Below, piece by piece: positions 15,869-24,071 of a stretch of 47,596 bases of DNA (position 1 is its first letter; each line of letters starts with the position of its first letter). The stretch lies in the IMG/VR virus record IMGVR_UViG_3300025921_000691, positions 1 through 47,596 of that record; one strand, given 5' to 3'. This DNA is from a virus. Position numbers and translations under genes: made by a program. Under the pieces are notes generated by a model that saw only the letters and a program-made list of their open reading frames with translations, had not been told where the DNA came from and searched no databases.

Positions 15869-16453
15869 ATGAATCAAACTTCTTACAATGGAGTTACCAA
15901 TTTTATAAAAGGATTGCCGGTGATCGGCGGCTTTTGCAAATTTTGGTTTATTCCCATCGAAGAAGTTGAATCTATGCCCGTTATTAATCCGGCAAACCAG
16001 GTATTGAAAACTGAAATTGTTTTAAAGGCCGGCAAGGCGTGGCGAGGCCCGGTGCCGGTTCCTGATGCGCAACTCGGATTTACTGAAACACTAAAAACAA
16101 GTAATTCCGGGCCTTATTATGAAATAAAAGTCGGTTGCGCTTATGCCGGCGATATTCCTGCAGCGCGTGTGAACATTGATAACATGGGCTACAGTCAATA
16201 TATGATTGTGGGCCAGTTAAGATCTACAGGCTTTTTTGTGGTGATTGGTAATAATGAAGTAGGTGCAGATTTCACCGGGAATTTTGACAGTGGCAATACG
16301 AATAGTAATGGCGCGCTGAATACCATTTCATTTGCAATCGACCAGGTAAATAAAGCATTGGTGCTGCCTTCATTTAATGGCAACGAAAGCGGATATGTTG
16401 ATTTCAGTGGACAAACGATTTCAAATAATAATGACTATTGGGAACTTGAATAA
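15869..16453 (+). CDS. Probable virion protein upstream of the tail fibre
   Basis: A 194-aa protein (MNQTSYNGVTNFIKGLPVIG) rich in Gly, Asn and beta-branched residues, with a C-terminal region (GNFDSGNTNSNGALNTISFA) like those of beta-sandwich or fibre-associated proteins. No signal peptide. First gene of a late operon and 6 bp ahead of the tail-fibre gene, so a tail-tip or fibre-attachment role is plausible. Not assigned to a family. Confidence 0.65.
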   Translation: MNQTSYNGVTNFIKGLPVIGGFCKFWFIPIEEVESMPVINPANQVLKTEIVLKAGKAWRGPVPVPDAQLGFTETLKTSNSGPYYEIKVGCAYAGDIPAARVNIDNMGYSQYMIVGQLRSTGFFVVIGNNEVGADFTGNFDSGNTNSNGALNTISFAIDQVNKALVLPSFNGNESGYVDFSGQTISNNNDYWELE

Positions 16454-16459
16454 AATACA

Positions 16460-18277
16460 ATGGCAACAAAAGTTTCAAATTTTACTGCTGCAGACGATTT
16501 GGATGGAACTGAAATAGTTCCTGTTATCCAGGGCGGTGCCAATAGAAGAACCACTGTTCAGAAAATTGCGGATAAAGCAAATGCTGCATCTATTATTGAT
16601 GATGCTGTGCCGGCGAATGATAAAGTTTTTTCTTCTGAGAAAACAGAGCAATTAATTAATGATATTGAATTGACACCAGGCCCTGCCGGTGCAGATGGCG
16701 AATCAGCTTATCAAATCGCTGTTGACAATGGTTTTGTTGGAACTGAAGCGGAATGGTTGACAAGCTTGCAGGGCGCAGAAGGGCCACAAGGTCCACAGGG
16801 TGTTCAAGGTGTACCTGGCACTGATGGAACCGACGGAACTAACGGAACTAACGGCGTTGGTGTTCCTGTTGGCGGTACTACCAATCAAATACTTGCTAAA
16901 GCATCAAATACAGATTATGACACAGCATGGGTTGATGCACCAACAGGAAGCTCTGTCTCAGGTACTACTGGCCGAATTTCCGTTACCGCCGGAGTGATTG
17001 ATATTGCTGCAGCCTATGTTGGCCAAAATACCATTACAACTTTAGGCACCATTGCAACCGGTACCTGGCAGGGAACCGCAATTGCATCCGGCTATGGCGG
17101 AACTGGTTTTTCTACTTATGCAAAAGGAGATATTATTTATGCAAGTGCAGTAAACACGCTGGCAAAATTAGCAGCCGGTACAGATGGATATGTTTTAACC
17201 TTGGCGGGCGGCATACCAATATGGGCAGCGGCAAGTGGAGGTACATCTTTACCAAGTATGACAGGGCAATCAGGAAAATATTTAACTAACGATGGTACTA
17301 CAGCCAGCTGGGGCGTATTAACAGGATGGGCAATAACAGGCAACGCAGGGACAGACGGTGGCACAACAAATTTTATAGGTACTACAGACGCAAGAAACCT
17401 TGTTGTTAAAACTAACAATATAAAAGCTTTCACTGTCACTACTGCCGCTCAGGCAATAATAATGGGTGACGGTAATACTCCTTCAAAAGAATATATTTAT
17501 TTTAGAAATATAGGTTTTGTAAGCTCAAGCGTAGGGATTGGTTTAACATCCGGGTATGGTATGGGATTTTTTACAGGTACTAATAATGCTCCTTTTAGAT
17601 GGATTTCCGGAGGAATTTCTGGGACTGATTTAATGTCTTTAGGTGGTTCAGGATTAAACGTTGCCGGGAATATATCTATTAGTGGAACACTTTCTGGAGT
17701 AACAGACTTAAATATTTCTGGAACCCTGTCTGCTAATTTATTTAAAGCGGACGGAGCTTTTAATATACCAAGAATTTATTACAGATCTCTTGGAGCCACT
17801 AATAATACTGGAGTAGGTTATCAACTTATATCAGGTATGGGTTCTGTGCAGTATTTTGCAAAAACGGCAGATACAGGTTGGTCATGGACTTATGGAGGAG
17901 ATTTGCAAACTACTTCTGCAAATGTACAGATGAATTTAACAACACTTGGTCTATCAGTAGTAAAGGGTATCATAGCTGGAACATCGTCGAACATAACAGC
18001 TTCAGCAGTACTTGAAGCAAGGAGCACCACGCAAGGATTTCTTGAACCACACATGACGGCAACTCAAAAAAACGCTATTGCAACACCGGCAGAAGCCTTG
18101 CAAGTTTATGATAGCACTGTTAAATGCTGGGGAGGATACAACGGGACAGCATGGCAAAATTTTCTTTATGCAGCGGATGGAACTTCTAAAGTAACCAGTG
18201 GAGCACCTTTCACTAATGATGGTTACATCTCTGTAAATATCGGAGGCACTGTTTATAAATTAATGACAACAACATAA
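16460..18277 (+). CDS. Tail fibre protein with collagen-like segment
   Basis: A 605-aa fibre. The N-terminus (about 1-70) is a probable attachment domain. Residues ~105-133 hold collagen-like Gly-x-y triplets (GAEGPQGPQGVQGVPGTDGT), which trimerise. A long Gly/Ser/Thr-rich beta region follows, with phage-fibre repeats (YGGTGFSTYAKGDIIYASA). The C-terminus (FLEPHMTATQKNAI, LQVYDSTVKCWGGYNG) matches a receptor-binding or trimerisation end common in Bacteroidota fibres. It should bind the host surface. Unlike many phages, this receptor candidate carries no DGR variable repeat. Confidence 0.88.
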   Translation: MATKVSNFTAADDLDGTEIVPVIQGGANRRTTVQKIADKANAASIIDDAVPANDKVFSSEKTEQLINDIELTPGPAGADGESAYQIAVDNGFVGTEAEWLTSLQGAEGPQGPQGVQGVPGTDGTDGTNGTNGVGVPVGGTTNQILAKASNTDYDTAWVDAPTGSSVSGTTGRISVTAGVIDIAAAYVGQNTITTLGTIATGTWQGTAIASGYGGTGFSTYAKGDIIYASAVNTLAKLAAGTDGYVLTLAGGIPIWAAASGGTSLPSMTGQSGKYLTNDGTTASWGVLTGWAITGNAGTDGGTTNFIGTTDARNLVVKTNNIKAFTVTTAAQAIIMGDGNTPSKEYIYFRNIGFVSSSVGIGLTSGYGMGFFTGTNNAPFRWISGGISGTDLMSLGGSGLNVAGNISISGTLSGVTDLNISGTLSANLFKADGAFNIPRIYYRSLGATNNTGVGYQLISGMGSVQYFAKTADTGWSWTYGGDLQTTSANVQMNLTTLGLSVVKGIIAGTSSNITASAVLEARSTTQGFLEPHMTATQKNAIATPAEALQVYDSTVKCWGGYNGTAWQNFLYAADGTSKVTSGAPFTNDGYISVNIGGTVYKLMTTT

Positions 18278-18285
18278 AAAAAACT

Positions 18286-18675
18286 ATGGCACTCATCTCC
18301 ATACCTCCAGTAGATATCGAAATTGATATTCCTGATCTTGTAGTAAACGAACAATTATCGCTAAAACGTAAAGCGAAACTGTTTACCATGACTTACAACC
18401 AGTTGGCAAAATATCTGACGCTTTCCTGGATTGTCAGCTATCCGGATTTGATTGATGTAAAAGGGTTTTCTCCTTATTCAAAAGAAAGCATTGCTGATAA
18501 TACCACAATAGTAGATGTGAATACCGGAGCAATCCTTACAGCAGATGCGGAAGGGAATTATCCAGGCGATTATATTGGCCAATATGATTGGTTCAACAAT
18601 GTAGCTGAAACTCAGCAGGTAAATGTACATGCAATGATTCGCCAGTATGGTTTACAGGCGGATTGGAATTCTTAA
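18286..18675 (+). CDS. Hypothetical fibre-associated protein
   Basis: A 129-aa soluble protein (MALISIPPVDIEIDIPDLVV) encoded 8 bp after the tail fibre. The N-terminal repetitive Pro/Ile/Asp stretch and the central YNQLAKYLTLSWIVSYPDLI are its main landmarks. Probably a fibre chaperone or minor tail protein by position. No family recognised. Confidence 0.6.
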   Translation: MALISIPPVDIEIDIPDLVVNEQLSLKRKAKLFTMTYNQLAKYLTLSWIVSYPDLIDVKGFSPYSKESIADNTTIVDVNTGAILTADAEGNYPGDYIGQYDWFNNVAETQQVNVHAMIRQYGLQADWNS

Positions 18676-18697
18676 AAAGTAAAATCAAAATCAAAAT

Positions 18698-18973
18698 ATG
18701 ACAACATTAAATTTCAACATTCCTTTAAAAGATTTGACTGGAAAAGATTCTAAAGAACAAACCCTTGCATCAGTATTATCAGAATATATCGGCAGCAGAA
18801 GCAAAGGGCAAACATTAAAGTTATTCGGCTGGCACAAAACATTGCAGGTCGGAGATCCATTAATTCTGGACGATGCAGATCTGGAAGAATTGAAAAAACT
18901 GATCACCGACAATGAAGATATGTACATCTTCGTAAAAGGCCAGATTTTAGAAGTAATCAAAGCCGCAAAATGA
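18698..18973 (+). CDS. Hypothetical phage protein
   Basis: A 91-aa protein (MTTLNFNIPLKDLTGKDSKE) ending in LEVIKAAK, soluble and mostly helical. Its stop overlaps the ATG of the next gene (ATGA), so the two are translationally coupled. Function unknown. Confidence 0.6.
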   Translation: MTTLNFNIPLKDLTGKDSKEQTLASVLSEYIGSRSKGQTLKLFGWHKTLQVGDPLILDDADLEELKKLITDNEDMYIFVKGQILEVIKAAK

Positions 18974-19329
18974 AGTATGTAGCCGCACTGTTATTTGCAA
19001 TCCTGCTGGCAATAATTCTGTTGCCAGTGGGATTTATTATGTCGCTTTTTTACACAGCCCGCGCAAAATTCCTCTTCAAAACCTGCTTAGGCATTGATCA
19101 ACTCGGAAACGTTGTTTGCGCCCGCCTCTTCAATGCCACTTTAATCAAATCAACCGGTTATCAATTCGGAAATGAAGATGAAGTGATCAGCAGCGTGATC
19201 GGGAAAAATTATGAATCGGGCACACTTTCTTTCATCGGGAAACTTTTAAACTGGCTGCTGAATACGATTCAAAAACAACACACCATCCGGGCCATCGAAC
19301 CGGGTAAGCAAAGCCTCACAACACTGTAA
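18970..19329 (+). CDS. Hypothetical membrane-anchored protein
   Basis: A 119-aa protein with an N-terminal transmembrane helix (VAALLFAILLAIILLPVGFI, about residues 3-22) followed by a ~95-residue soluble part. No lipobox. It overlaps the preceding gene by 4 bp and is the last gene before the weak late promoter at 19333. Its place near the lysis cassette suggests an envelope-related role, but none is recognised. Confidence 0.6.
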   Translation: MKYVAALLFAILLAIILLPVGFIMSLFYTARAKFLFKTCLGIDQLGNVVCARLFNATLIKSTGYQFGNEDEVISSVIGKNYESGTLSFIGKLLNWLLNTIQKQHTIRAIEPGKQSLTTL

Positions 19330-19332
19330 AAT

Positions 19333-19370
19333 CTTGTCCTCCCCTACACAAAAAAATATCTCAACTTTTA
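19333..19370 (+). promoter_or_regulatory. Weak late promoter copy ahead of the lysis genes
   Basis: CTTGTCCTC at 19333-19341 and AACTTTTA at 19363-19370, again 29 bp from TTG to the second box. Both boxes have one or two mismatches to the three strong copies. Here the ATG (19404) is about 33 nt downstream, so this transcript would have a normal leader. Confidence 0.45.
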
Positions 19371-19403
19371 CATTTCTAAATTTTTACTCAAAATAATTTC
19401 ATC

Positions 19404-19601
19404 ATGAAACGCATTCCTACTTTGGCCTATATCGGATTATTCATCGGATTGGCATTTTTCTTTTTATTGTGTGTAACCAGGCTTGCTTATTTCCACAACA
19501 ATTTTTTTCAACGAAATCATATTGTGATTGGCGTGGTAAGCTTCGTGATCGCAGGCGTCATTTTCGCACTGAATTATCATAAGGGCAAAAAGAAATTCTG
19601 A
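19404..19601 (+). CDS. Small two-helix membrane protein
   Basis: 65 aa with two hydrophobic segments (AYIGLFIGLAFFFLLCV, and HIVIGVVSFVIAGVIFALNY) and a basic C-terminus (HKGKKKF). The topology fits a class II-type holin, but small membrane proteins are numerous here. First gene of the lysis cassette. Confidence 0.6.
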   Translation: MKRIPTLAYIGLFIGLAFFFLLCVTRLAYFHNNFFQRNHIVIGVVSFVIAGVIFALNYHKGKKKF

Positions 19602-19629
19602 TTTTAAAACTTTAATCATTAAAACCGCT

Positions 19630-20010
19630 ATGCTAACCGCTATTTTTTACATCTACAACATTGCTTTCACCTTCGTTTTTGCGCTATACACAAAATATCA
19701 GTTTGAAGATGAAAAAGCAGGCTGGGCAAAGTCGAAAGGCCAGTGGCACAAATACGGATTGTTGATGCGGCTGATGGTTCCGGGCGCCTTTGTGGTAGCA
19801 AATTATATAAATTTTGCTCTGGATGATCTGTTGTTGGCTGGCGCTATATGTATGCCTCTGTGGGATATTCTCATTAATAAAATCGCTTTAAAAACATCGT
19901 GGTTTTATAACGGATCTACATCCACAACAGACAAAACAATGAAAGGCATCAAATGGATTGCCTACGCTGGCATCCTGATCGGATCCGTAGTGATAAAATT
20001 TACCTATTAA
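19630..20010 (+). CDS. Polytopic membrane protein of the lysis cassette
   Basis: A 126-aa protein with about three transmembrane helices (ILTAIFYIYN-like start, MVPGAFVVANYINFALD, and a final IAYAGILIGSVVIKF). A cytoplasmic loop carries FEDEKAGWAKSKGQWHKYG. Holin or holin-regulator by location. No family recognised. Confidence 0.6.
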   Translation: MLTAIFYIYNIAFTFVFALYTKYQFEDEKAGWAKSKGQWHKYGLLMRLMVPGAFVVANYINFALDDLLLAGAICMPLWDILINKIALKTSWFYNGSTSTTDKTMKGIKWIAYAGILIGSVVIKFTY

Positions 20011-20041
20011 TCCTTAATCCTTTGTGAAACCCAATCTAACA

Positions 20042-20227
20042 ATGACACCTGATAACTCGTATCCATCTTCCGGGCCTTATACTTTTATTTCCATACTGGG
20101 AACCGTTTTTTCTTTCACTTATGATGACGCGCTGTTTTGGCTTAAAATAATAAGCCTTTCGGTGTCAATTGTGGCTGGTTTTTATGCCATCAAATTATCT
20201 CGGCGAAAATTAAAAAAAAATGAATAG
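20042..20227 (+). CDS. Single-helix membrane protein of the lysis cassette
   Basis: 61 aa from the ATG at 20042; a GTG at 20024 would add six residues. One clear transmembrane helix near the C-terminus (ALFWLKIISLSVSIVAGFYA), then a basic tail (SRRKLKKNE). The end overlaps the next gene by 8 bp. Single-span proteins with basic tails can act as pinholins or antiholins; this is inference. Confidence 0.55.
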   Translation: MTPDNSYPSSGPYTFISILGTVFSFTYDDALFWLKIISLSVSIVAGFYAIKLSRRKLKKNE

Positions 20228-20720
20228 CAAACCTTTTTATTATAGCTTTTTAAGCTTCCTGGTCGTACTGTTTATCGGACTGGTTGTGCTGATGTGCACC
20301 AGTTCATGCAATATCACCAAAGGCAAAAAAACTTTGTCCGTTGACAGTACACGAACAAATAAAGTTGATTCCGGATCTGTAAAAAAATCACAATCAACGG
20401 AAAAAACAACCGGCGGTTATGAAAGACAAACACTGATTTATTATCGCGATACCGGCATCAGCTCTAAACCTTCACCGTCAGCATTTGATTATTCACGGCT
20501 CGCCGCTGTGATTAGTGAGCGCGGTAATTATCAGCAGGAAAAGCAAAAAAACACTTCCGATTCTTCCTGGAAGCGATCATACGATTCTTTGAAGCTAATG
20601 TTTAAAGAATCATTGAAAAATAAAGAAGAAAAACCGACACCTATTTTAATCAAAATCGTCGGCGCTGTGGTTCTCTTTTTGGTAGCTGCCGCGGCAATAA
20701 AATATGTCATAAAAAAATGA
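20220..20720 (+). CDS. Candidate unimolecular spanin (lipoprotein plus C-terminal membrane helix)
   Basis: A 166-aa protein with an N-terminal signal-like helix (residues 10-25) followed by CTSSC (C30, possible lipidation site), a ~110-residue polar, Ser/Thr/Lys-rich periplasmic stretch, and a C-terminal transmembrane helix (residues ~142-162, ILIKIVGAVVLFLVAAAAIK). A lipid anchor for the outer membrane plus an inner-membrane C-terminal helix is the design of u-spanins such as phage T1 gp11, which fuse the two membranes in the last lysis step. It overlaps both neighbours and lies 365 bp before the endolysin. The lipobox is not ideal. Confidence 0.55.
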   Translation: MNSKPFYYSFLSFLVVLFIGLVVLMCTSSCNITKGKKTLSVDSTRTNKVDSGSVKKSQSTEKTTGGYERQTLIYYRDTGISSKPSPSAFDYSRLAAVISERGNYQQEKQKNTSDSSWKRSYDSLKLMFKESLKNKEEKPTPILIKIVGAVVLFLVAAAAIKYVIKK

Positions 20721-20944
20721 ATCTTAAAAACAGCACTCTTTACGAGCGACTGAAAGCAGAAACGCCGCAATGGTTCAAAGTGATCAGAACTGTAAGCATC
20801 ACCGTTGCCGCGATAGCCGCTGCATTGCTGGCCGCGAATGGCGTTGGCGGATTCGTGTTGCCTGAAGTATTAAACGCACCTTGTCAATGGATCACCGTTG
20901 CGGGAATAACCGGCGGCGTGATCAGTACGACAGCAAAAAAATAA
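20717..20944 (+). CDS. Probable holin-like membrane protein
   Basis: A 75-aa protein: a charged, amphipathic N-terminus (LYERLKAETPQWFKVIRTVS), a transmembrane segment (ITVAAIAAALLAANGVGGFV) and a second hydrophobic stretch (WITVAGITGGVIS). This pattern (R/K-x-x-T-P-x-F/W-F-K at the start, two Ala/Gly-rich helices) recurs in small Bacteroidota phage proteins next to endolysins. Its ATG overlaps the stop of the preceding gene. A holin role is likely by size, topology and place. Confidence 0.6.
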   Translation: MNLKNSTLYERLKAETPQWFKVIRTVSITVAAIAAALLAANGVGGFVLPEVLNAPCQWITVAGITGGVISTTAKK

Positions 20945-20948
20945 TAGT

Positions 20949-21083
20949 ATGTATAGTTTCAATTTAGGCCCTAATTGGTTTTGGCGATTGCTGTTTATTC
21001 TTGCCGCTGTGGGTTTATTCTTCGGGATCTATGAAATTATTAAAGCCATCATTTGGCTTTTTCATCACGTTCAAATACACTGA
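20949..21083 (+). CDS. 44-aa single-helix membrane protein before the endolysin
   Basis: A short frame translating to MYSFNLGPNWFWRLLFILAA and so on to FHHVQIH. One transmembrane helix (LLFILAAVGLFFGIYEIIKA) with His at the end. It starts 4 bp after the previous stop and ends 2 bp before the endolysin ATG, so it is packed into the operon like a real gene. A second holin or antiholin is possible. Confidence 0.6.
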   Translation: MYSFNLGPNWFWRLLFILAAVGLFFGIYEIIKAIIWLFHHVQIH

Positions 21084-21085
21084 TT

Positions 21086-21592
21086 ATGACAGATATCGTT
21101 TCTGAAAATAGATTGAGATTATTACATCCCAAAGTCCGCGATCTTGCCATCGCAGCTTACCGCGAAGCAGTAAGAGTTACGCCGACGAATGTTCATCCGT
21201 TCATCACCGAAACTTTGCGAAGCTTCGAAAGATCCACTGCACTTTTTAATCAGCCACACGATGGCATTGATAATGATGGCGATGGAAAAATTGATGAAGC
21301 GGATGAAAAAGTAACCAACGCGCCGGGCGGATCTTCTTTTCATAATTACGGATTGGCTTTGGATTTTGTTATCCAGGTTAATGGCTTGCCGAAATGGACG
21401 GTAGATTATAACTGGATGTTGGTGGTAAAGTGTTTCAAAGAAAAAGGCTTCGCGTGGGGCGGTGATTTCCGGTCAATCAAAGATTACCCGCATTTCGAAA
21501 TGACTTTTGGATATACGTGGCGGCAATTGCTGGAAAAACACAATTGCAGTGATTATTTGCCTGGAAAAGACAGTCAATATTTAAGAATTTAA
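21086..21592 (+). CDS. Endolysin: M15-family peptidase with EF-hand-like calcium loop
   Basis: A 168-aa L-alanyl-D-glutamate / D-Ala carboxypeptidase-type endolysin of the M15 family from the ATG at 21086. Zinc ligands: H86 and D93 in SSFHNYGLALDF and H136 in YPHFEM; E138 is nearby. Between the N-terminal helices and the zinc motif lies D62-N-D64-G-D66-G-K-I-D-E-A-D73, a near-canonical EF-hand calcium loop. The M15 endolysin of phage T5 is known to be activated by calcium, so ion-gated activity is plausible. It would cut peptide stems of peptidoglycan after holin release. Confidence 0.88.
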   Translation: MTDIVSENRLRLLHPKVRDLAIAAYREAVRVTPTNVHPFITETLRSFERSTALFNQPHDGIDNDGDGKIDEADEKVTNAPGGSSFHNYGLALDFVIQVNGLPKWTVDYNWMLVVKCFKEKGFAWGGDFRSIKDYPHFEMTFGYTWRQLLEKHNCSDYLPGKDSQYLRI

Positions 21593-21605
21593 AATCAATA
21601 AATCC

Positions 21606-21860
21606 ATGAAAAATTTATTCGCAGCTTGCACCTTACTGCTCATCATGTTAATCGTGTTATTTTCCTGCAAACAAAAAAGCCAGGAATTACAATTTGACGA
21701 TCAGGGCATCATCCTGATTGACAGCGTTACTATTCAGCCGCATGACAGTTATTACCAGGGGCAGCAAAAGCCAACCCGCGGCACGGCCGCAACCGTGGAA
21801 ATTGTAAATAATAACGACACGGCCAAGACTTTCGTTGTGAAAATTTTGGAAGTTAATTAG
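21606..21860 (+). CDS. Small lipoprotein after the endolysin
   Basis: An 84-aa protein with a clear lipoprotein signal: hydrophobic h-region (LLLIMLIVLF) and lipobox LFSC with Cys at about residue 21. The mature part is a small polar domain (DDQGIILIDSVTIQPHDSYY). It could be the outer-membrane half of a spanin pair or a moron protecting the host surface. It ends the lysis cassette. Confidence 0.65.
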   Translation: MKNLFAACTLLLIMLIVLFSCKQKSQELQFDDQGIILIDSVTIQPHDSYYQGQQKPTRGTAATVEIVNNNDTAKTFVVKILEVN

Positions 21861-21873
21861 CCTCTTTATTAGC

Positions 21874-21911
21874 TTGTCCCCGTTCGCTTTTTCGCACCGC
21901 TCTAAGTTTGT
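21874..21911 (+). promoter_or_regulatory. Late promoter 2 (head operon), leaderless
   Basis: CTTGTCCCC at 21874-21882 and TAAGTTTG at 21904-21911 (perfect TAnnTTTG), with 29 bp from TTG to TA. The GTG start codon at 21915 follows after only 3 nt (TAT plus C). This supports the GTG start and a leaderless transcript. Confidence 0.75.
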
Positions 21912-21914
21912 ATC

Positions 21915-23108
21915 GTGAAAATAAGTACCGTACTTTCTATTCTTCGTGATAACTGGATGATGACTGAATCATCTATCCAGGCTTACGCCGAAGCTGCCAA
22001 AGAATATTTAGCAGGCAATGTAATCAGCACCGGTTTATTTTCTCAAATCGCGCTTCCGGATGTTCCTGACAACATCGCGCTCATTCCTATTAATGGAGCC
22101 ATGACAAAAGCAGATATATGCGGAGGCATGGGAACACGTTCTCTTAGCGAAGCTATTAGCCAGGCATCTGCCGACCCTTCGAAATCTTCTATTATTCTTT
22201 ATTGGGAATCCGTACCCGGTGGCCAGGTAGACGGAACCGCAATTCTTGCTGATGCCGTGAAAGCTGCATCAGAAAAGAAACCGGTATTATCTGCAGTGAG
22301 TGGCTTAATGGCCAGCGCAGGTGTGTGGGTAGGTTCGCAGAGCACAGAGATTTATGCAACCTCACAAACCGATCAGATTGGTTGTATAGGTGTAATGGCA
22401 AAATTGAAAAATCCGGCAACCGCCAGCAATGATATCATTGATGTGGTCAGTGATCTTTCTCCTGATAAAAATGCAGAATTCAAAGATGTGCAGATCCTGA
22501 AAGATATGTACCTGAATCCTGTTGCGCAGATGTTCCAGGATGCGGTAAAAGAAGGCCGTGGCGATAAGTTGAAAGCAGGCGATAAAGTATTAACCGGCGG
22601 CACATTCATCGCAACGGACGCAAAGAAAAACGGGTTGATCGATGGCATCATGCCATTTGAAAAAATCGTACAACGTGCAAATTATTTATCTAAAAAAAAT
22701 CAAAATAAAAATACCATGAGCGCTACAAAAAATATTGCGACCGCCGCAGAATTTCCTTTTAAAGATGTATTGGCAGCCGCCGGAGTGGAAGCCCTGGAAC
22801 CTATTGAACAAGGCTTTGCTATCAAAGAAGAAAACCTGACAACTCTCAATGCACGCATCGTGGCATTGAATACAGCAGAAACCAGCCTGGCAACCGCCAC
22901 AGCCCGTGTGACTGAATTGGAAAAAACAGTAGCTGAAAAAGAAACTGCAATCACGGCATTGAATGCGACCGTTGCGGAATATACAGGAAAGCCAGCGCCT
23001 GTGGTTGCTGATCCTATTGCAACCAAAGATGCAGATCCGGATCCAAAAGCAAAATATTTAACCAGTGTAGATGCAGAAGCTGCAAAGCTTGCTGCTGAAT
23101 GGGAATAA
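21915..23108 (+). CDS. Capsid maturation protease (S49) fused to scaffold domain
   Basis: A 397-aa protein with a GTG start. Residues ~50-260 form an S49 (SppA/ClpP-fold) peptidase: LIPINGAMTK near the start of the fold, the nucleophile S134 in GLMASAGVWVGS, and TDQIGCIGVMAKL with the expected downstream region. Residues ~268-397 are Ala/Glu/Thr-rich with a coiled coil (ARVTELEKTVAEKETAITAL), typical of an internal scaffold. An ATG at 22716 (Met268), preceded by an AT-rich spacer like those before other genes here, could give a separate 130-aa scaffold protein. It lies directly before the capsid gene. Confidence 0.85.
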   Translation: MKISTVLSILRDNWMMTESSIQAYAEAAKEYLAGNVISTGLFSQIALPDVPDNIALIPINGAMTKADICGGMGTRSLSEAISQASADPSKSSIILYWESVPGGQVDGTAILADAVKAASEKKPVLSAVSGLMASAGVWVGSQSTEIYATSQTDQIGCIGVMAKLKNPATASNDIIDVVSDLSPDKNAEFKDVQILKDMYLNPVAQMFQDAVKEGRGDKLKAGDKVLTGGTFIATDAKKNGLIDGIMPFEKIVQRANYLSKKNQNKNTMSATKNIATAAEFPFKDVLAAAGVEALEPIEQGFAIKEENLTTLNARIVALNTAETSLATATARVTELEKTVAEKETAITALNATVAEYTGKPAPVVADPIATKDADPDPKAKYLTSVDAEAAKLAAEWE

Positions 23109-23171
23109 AAAATATTTTTATTAAAATCAAAATCAATCCTTTTAAAAACCTTTTTAAACCTATAAAACACC

Positions 23172-24071
23172 ATGCCCACTCCCGATTTATCAGCCTTATC
23201 CAGCTCATTTAATGAGTTTGGAGGAAAGATTTTCCGTAAAAATATTAACCAATTAGACCTGAGTGATCAGGGTATTTTGGTTTTTAAAAATGTAAAAACG
23301 CCCATTGTGCTACCGAAAGCAAGTGTGAGCGGCGGGCCTCGTCCTTACCGTGCACAGGATGATGTAACAACTCCGGCTGCAATTACAGATCGAACACTTA
23401 CTGTTCGTCAATCAAAATGGGATTATGACGTGGAGCCGGAACAATGGCGCAATACTTATTTGGCAAAGTGGAAACCCGGCGCTCAGCAGTTTGCAGATTA
23501 TATAAATCAAATTGTGGCCGAGGAATACCTGGCAAACATTAATGATAATACGCTTTATTTGGGAAGCTACAATGCCGCAGGAACGACTGCAGCAACGATT
23601 GCTACAGGATGGGGCACTATTATCGCGAATGAAATCGCCGCCTCAAATTTGGTGGCCAAAACCACTACCGCCATCACTGACGGTGCATCGGCACTCGCTG
23701 CTGTTGGTGTGATCACTGCAGCCGCTCCGGTGTGGATGCGTAAAAAAGGATACAGAATTTTCTGCTCCTATACCTCTTTTGACTGGTATGCCAAAGGATA
23801 CAAAGCAGCCAACGCTTACGCGTTCCTTCCCGATGCAACCAATAGGTATCGTGTTGACAATCAAAATTGCTTTTTGCAACCGGTTAGCTGGATGGGCACA
23901 TCCGGAAGGCTGATTGCAACCATTGACAACAACCTATGCATGGGCACTGATGGCGATAATGTTGATGTATCTGCATCAGTTCGCAGGGATATAATTGAAG
24001 TTCGTCAGAAAATGCCTGTAGGATTAGAGATTGCCGATTTGGATGCATTAGTTGTAAGTTCAAATGCTTAG
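23172..24071 (+). CDS. Major capsid protein
   Basis: A 299-aa protein (MPTPDLSALSSSFNEFGGKI) immediately after the protease-scaffold gene. It has the layout of HK97-fold capsid proteins: a helical N-arm, a central part with WDYDVEPEQWRNTYLAKWKP, and a long helix (FADYINQIVAEEYLANINDN). Its place, size and the strong terminator behind it fit the most highly expressed virion protein. Fold assignment is inferred from context. Confidence 0.78.
   Translation: MPTPDLSALSSSFNEFGGKIFRKNINQLDLSDQGILVFKNVKTPIVLPKASVSGGPRPYRAQDDVTTPAAITDRTLTVRQSKWDYDVEPEQWRNTYLAKWKPGAQQFADYINQIVAEEYLANINDNTLYLGSYNAAGTTAATIATGWGTIIANEIAASNLVAKTTTAITDGASALAAVGVITAAAPVWMRKKGYRIFCSYTSFDWYAKGYKAANAYAFLPDATNRYRVDNQNCFLQPVSWMGTSGRLIATIDNNLCMGTDGDNVDVSASVRRDIIEVRQKMPVGLEIADLDALVVSSNA

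Noticed and set aside
16460-18277. Collagen-like triplets as a sign of eukaryotic transfer
   Set aside because: Short Gly-x-y segments are common in phage fibres and arise independently.
22700-23179. 159-codon minus-strand frame opposite the scaffold region
   Set aside because: Ala/Val/Ser-rich antisense of a low-complexity coiled-coil region. No start context or neighbours on that strand.
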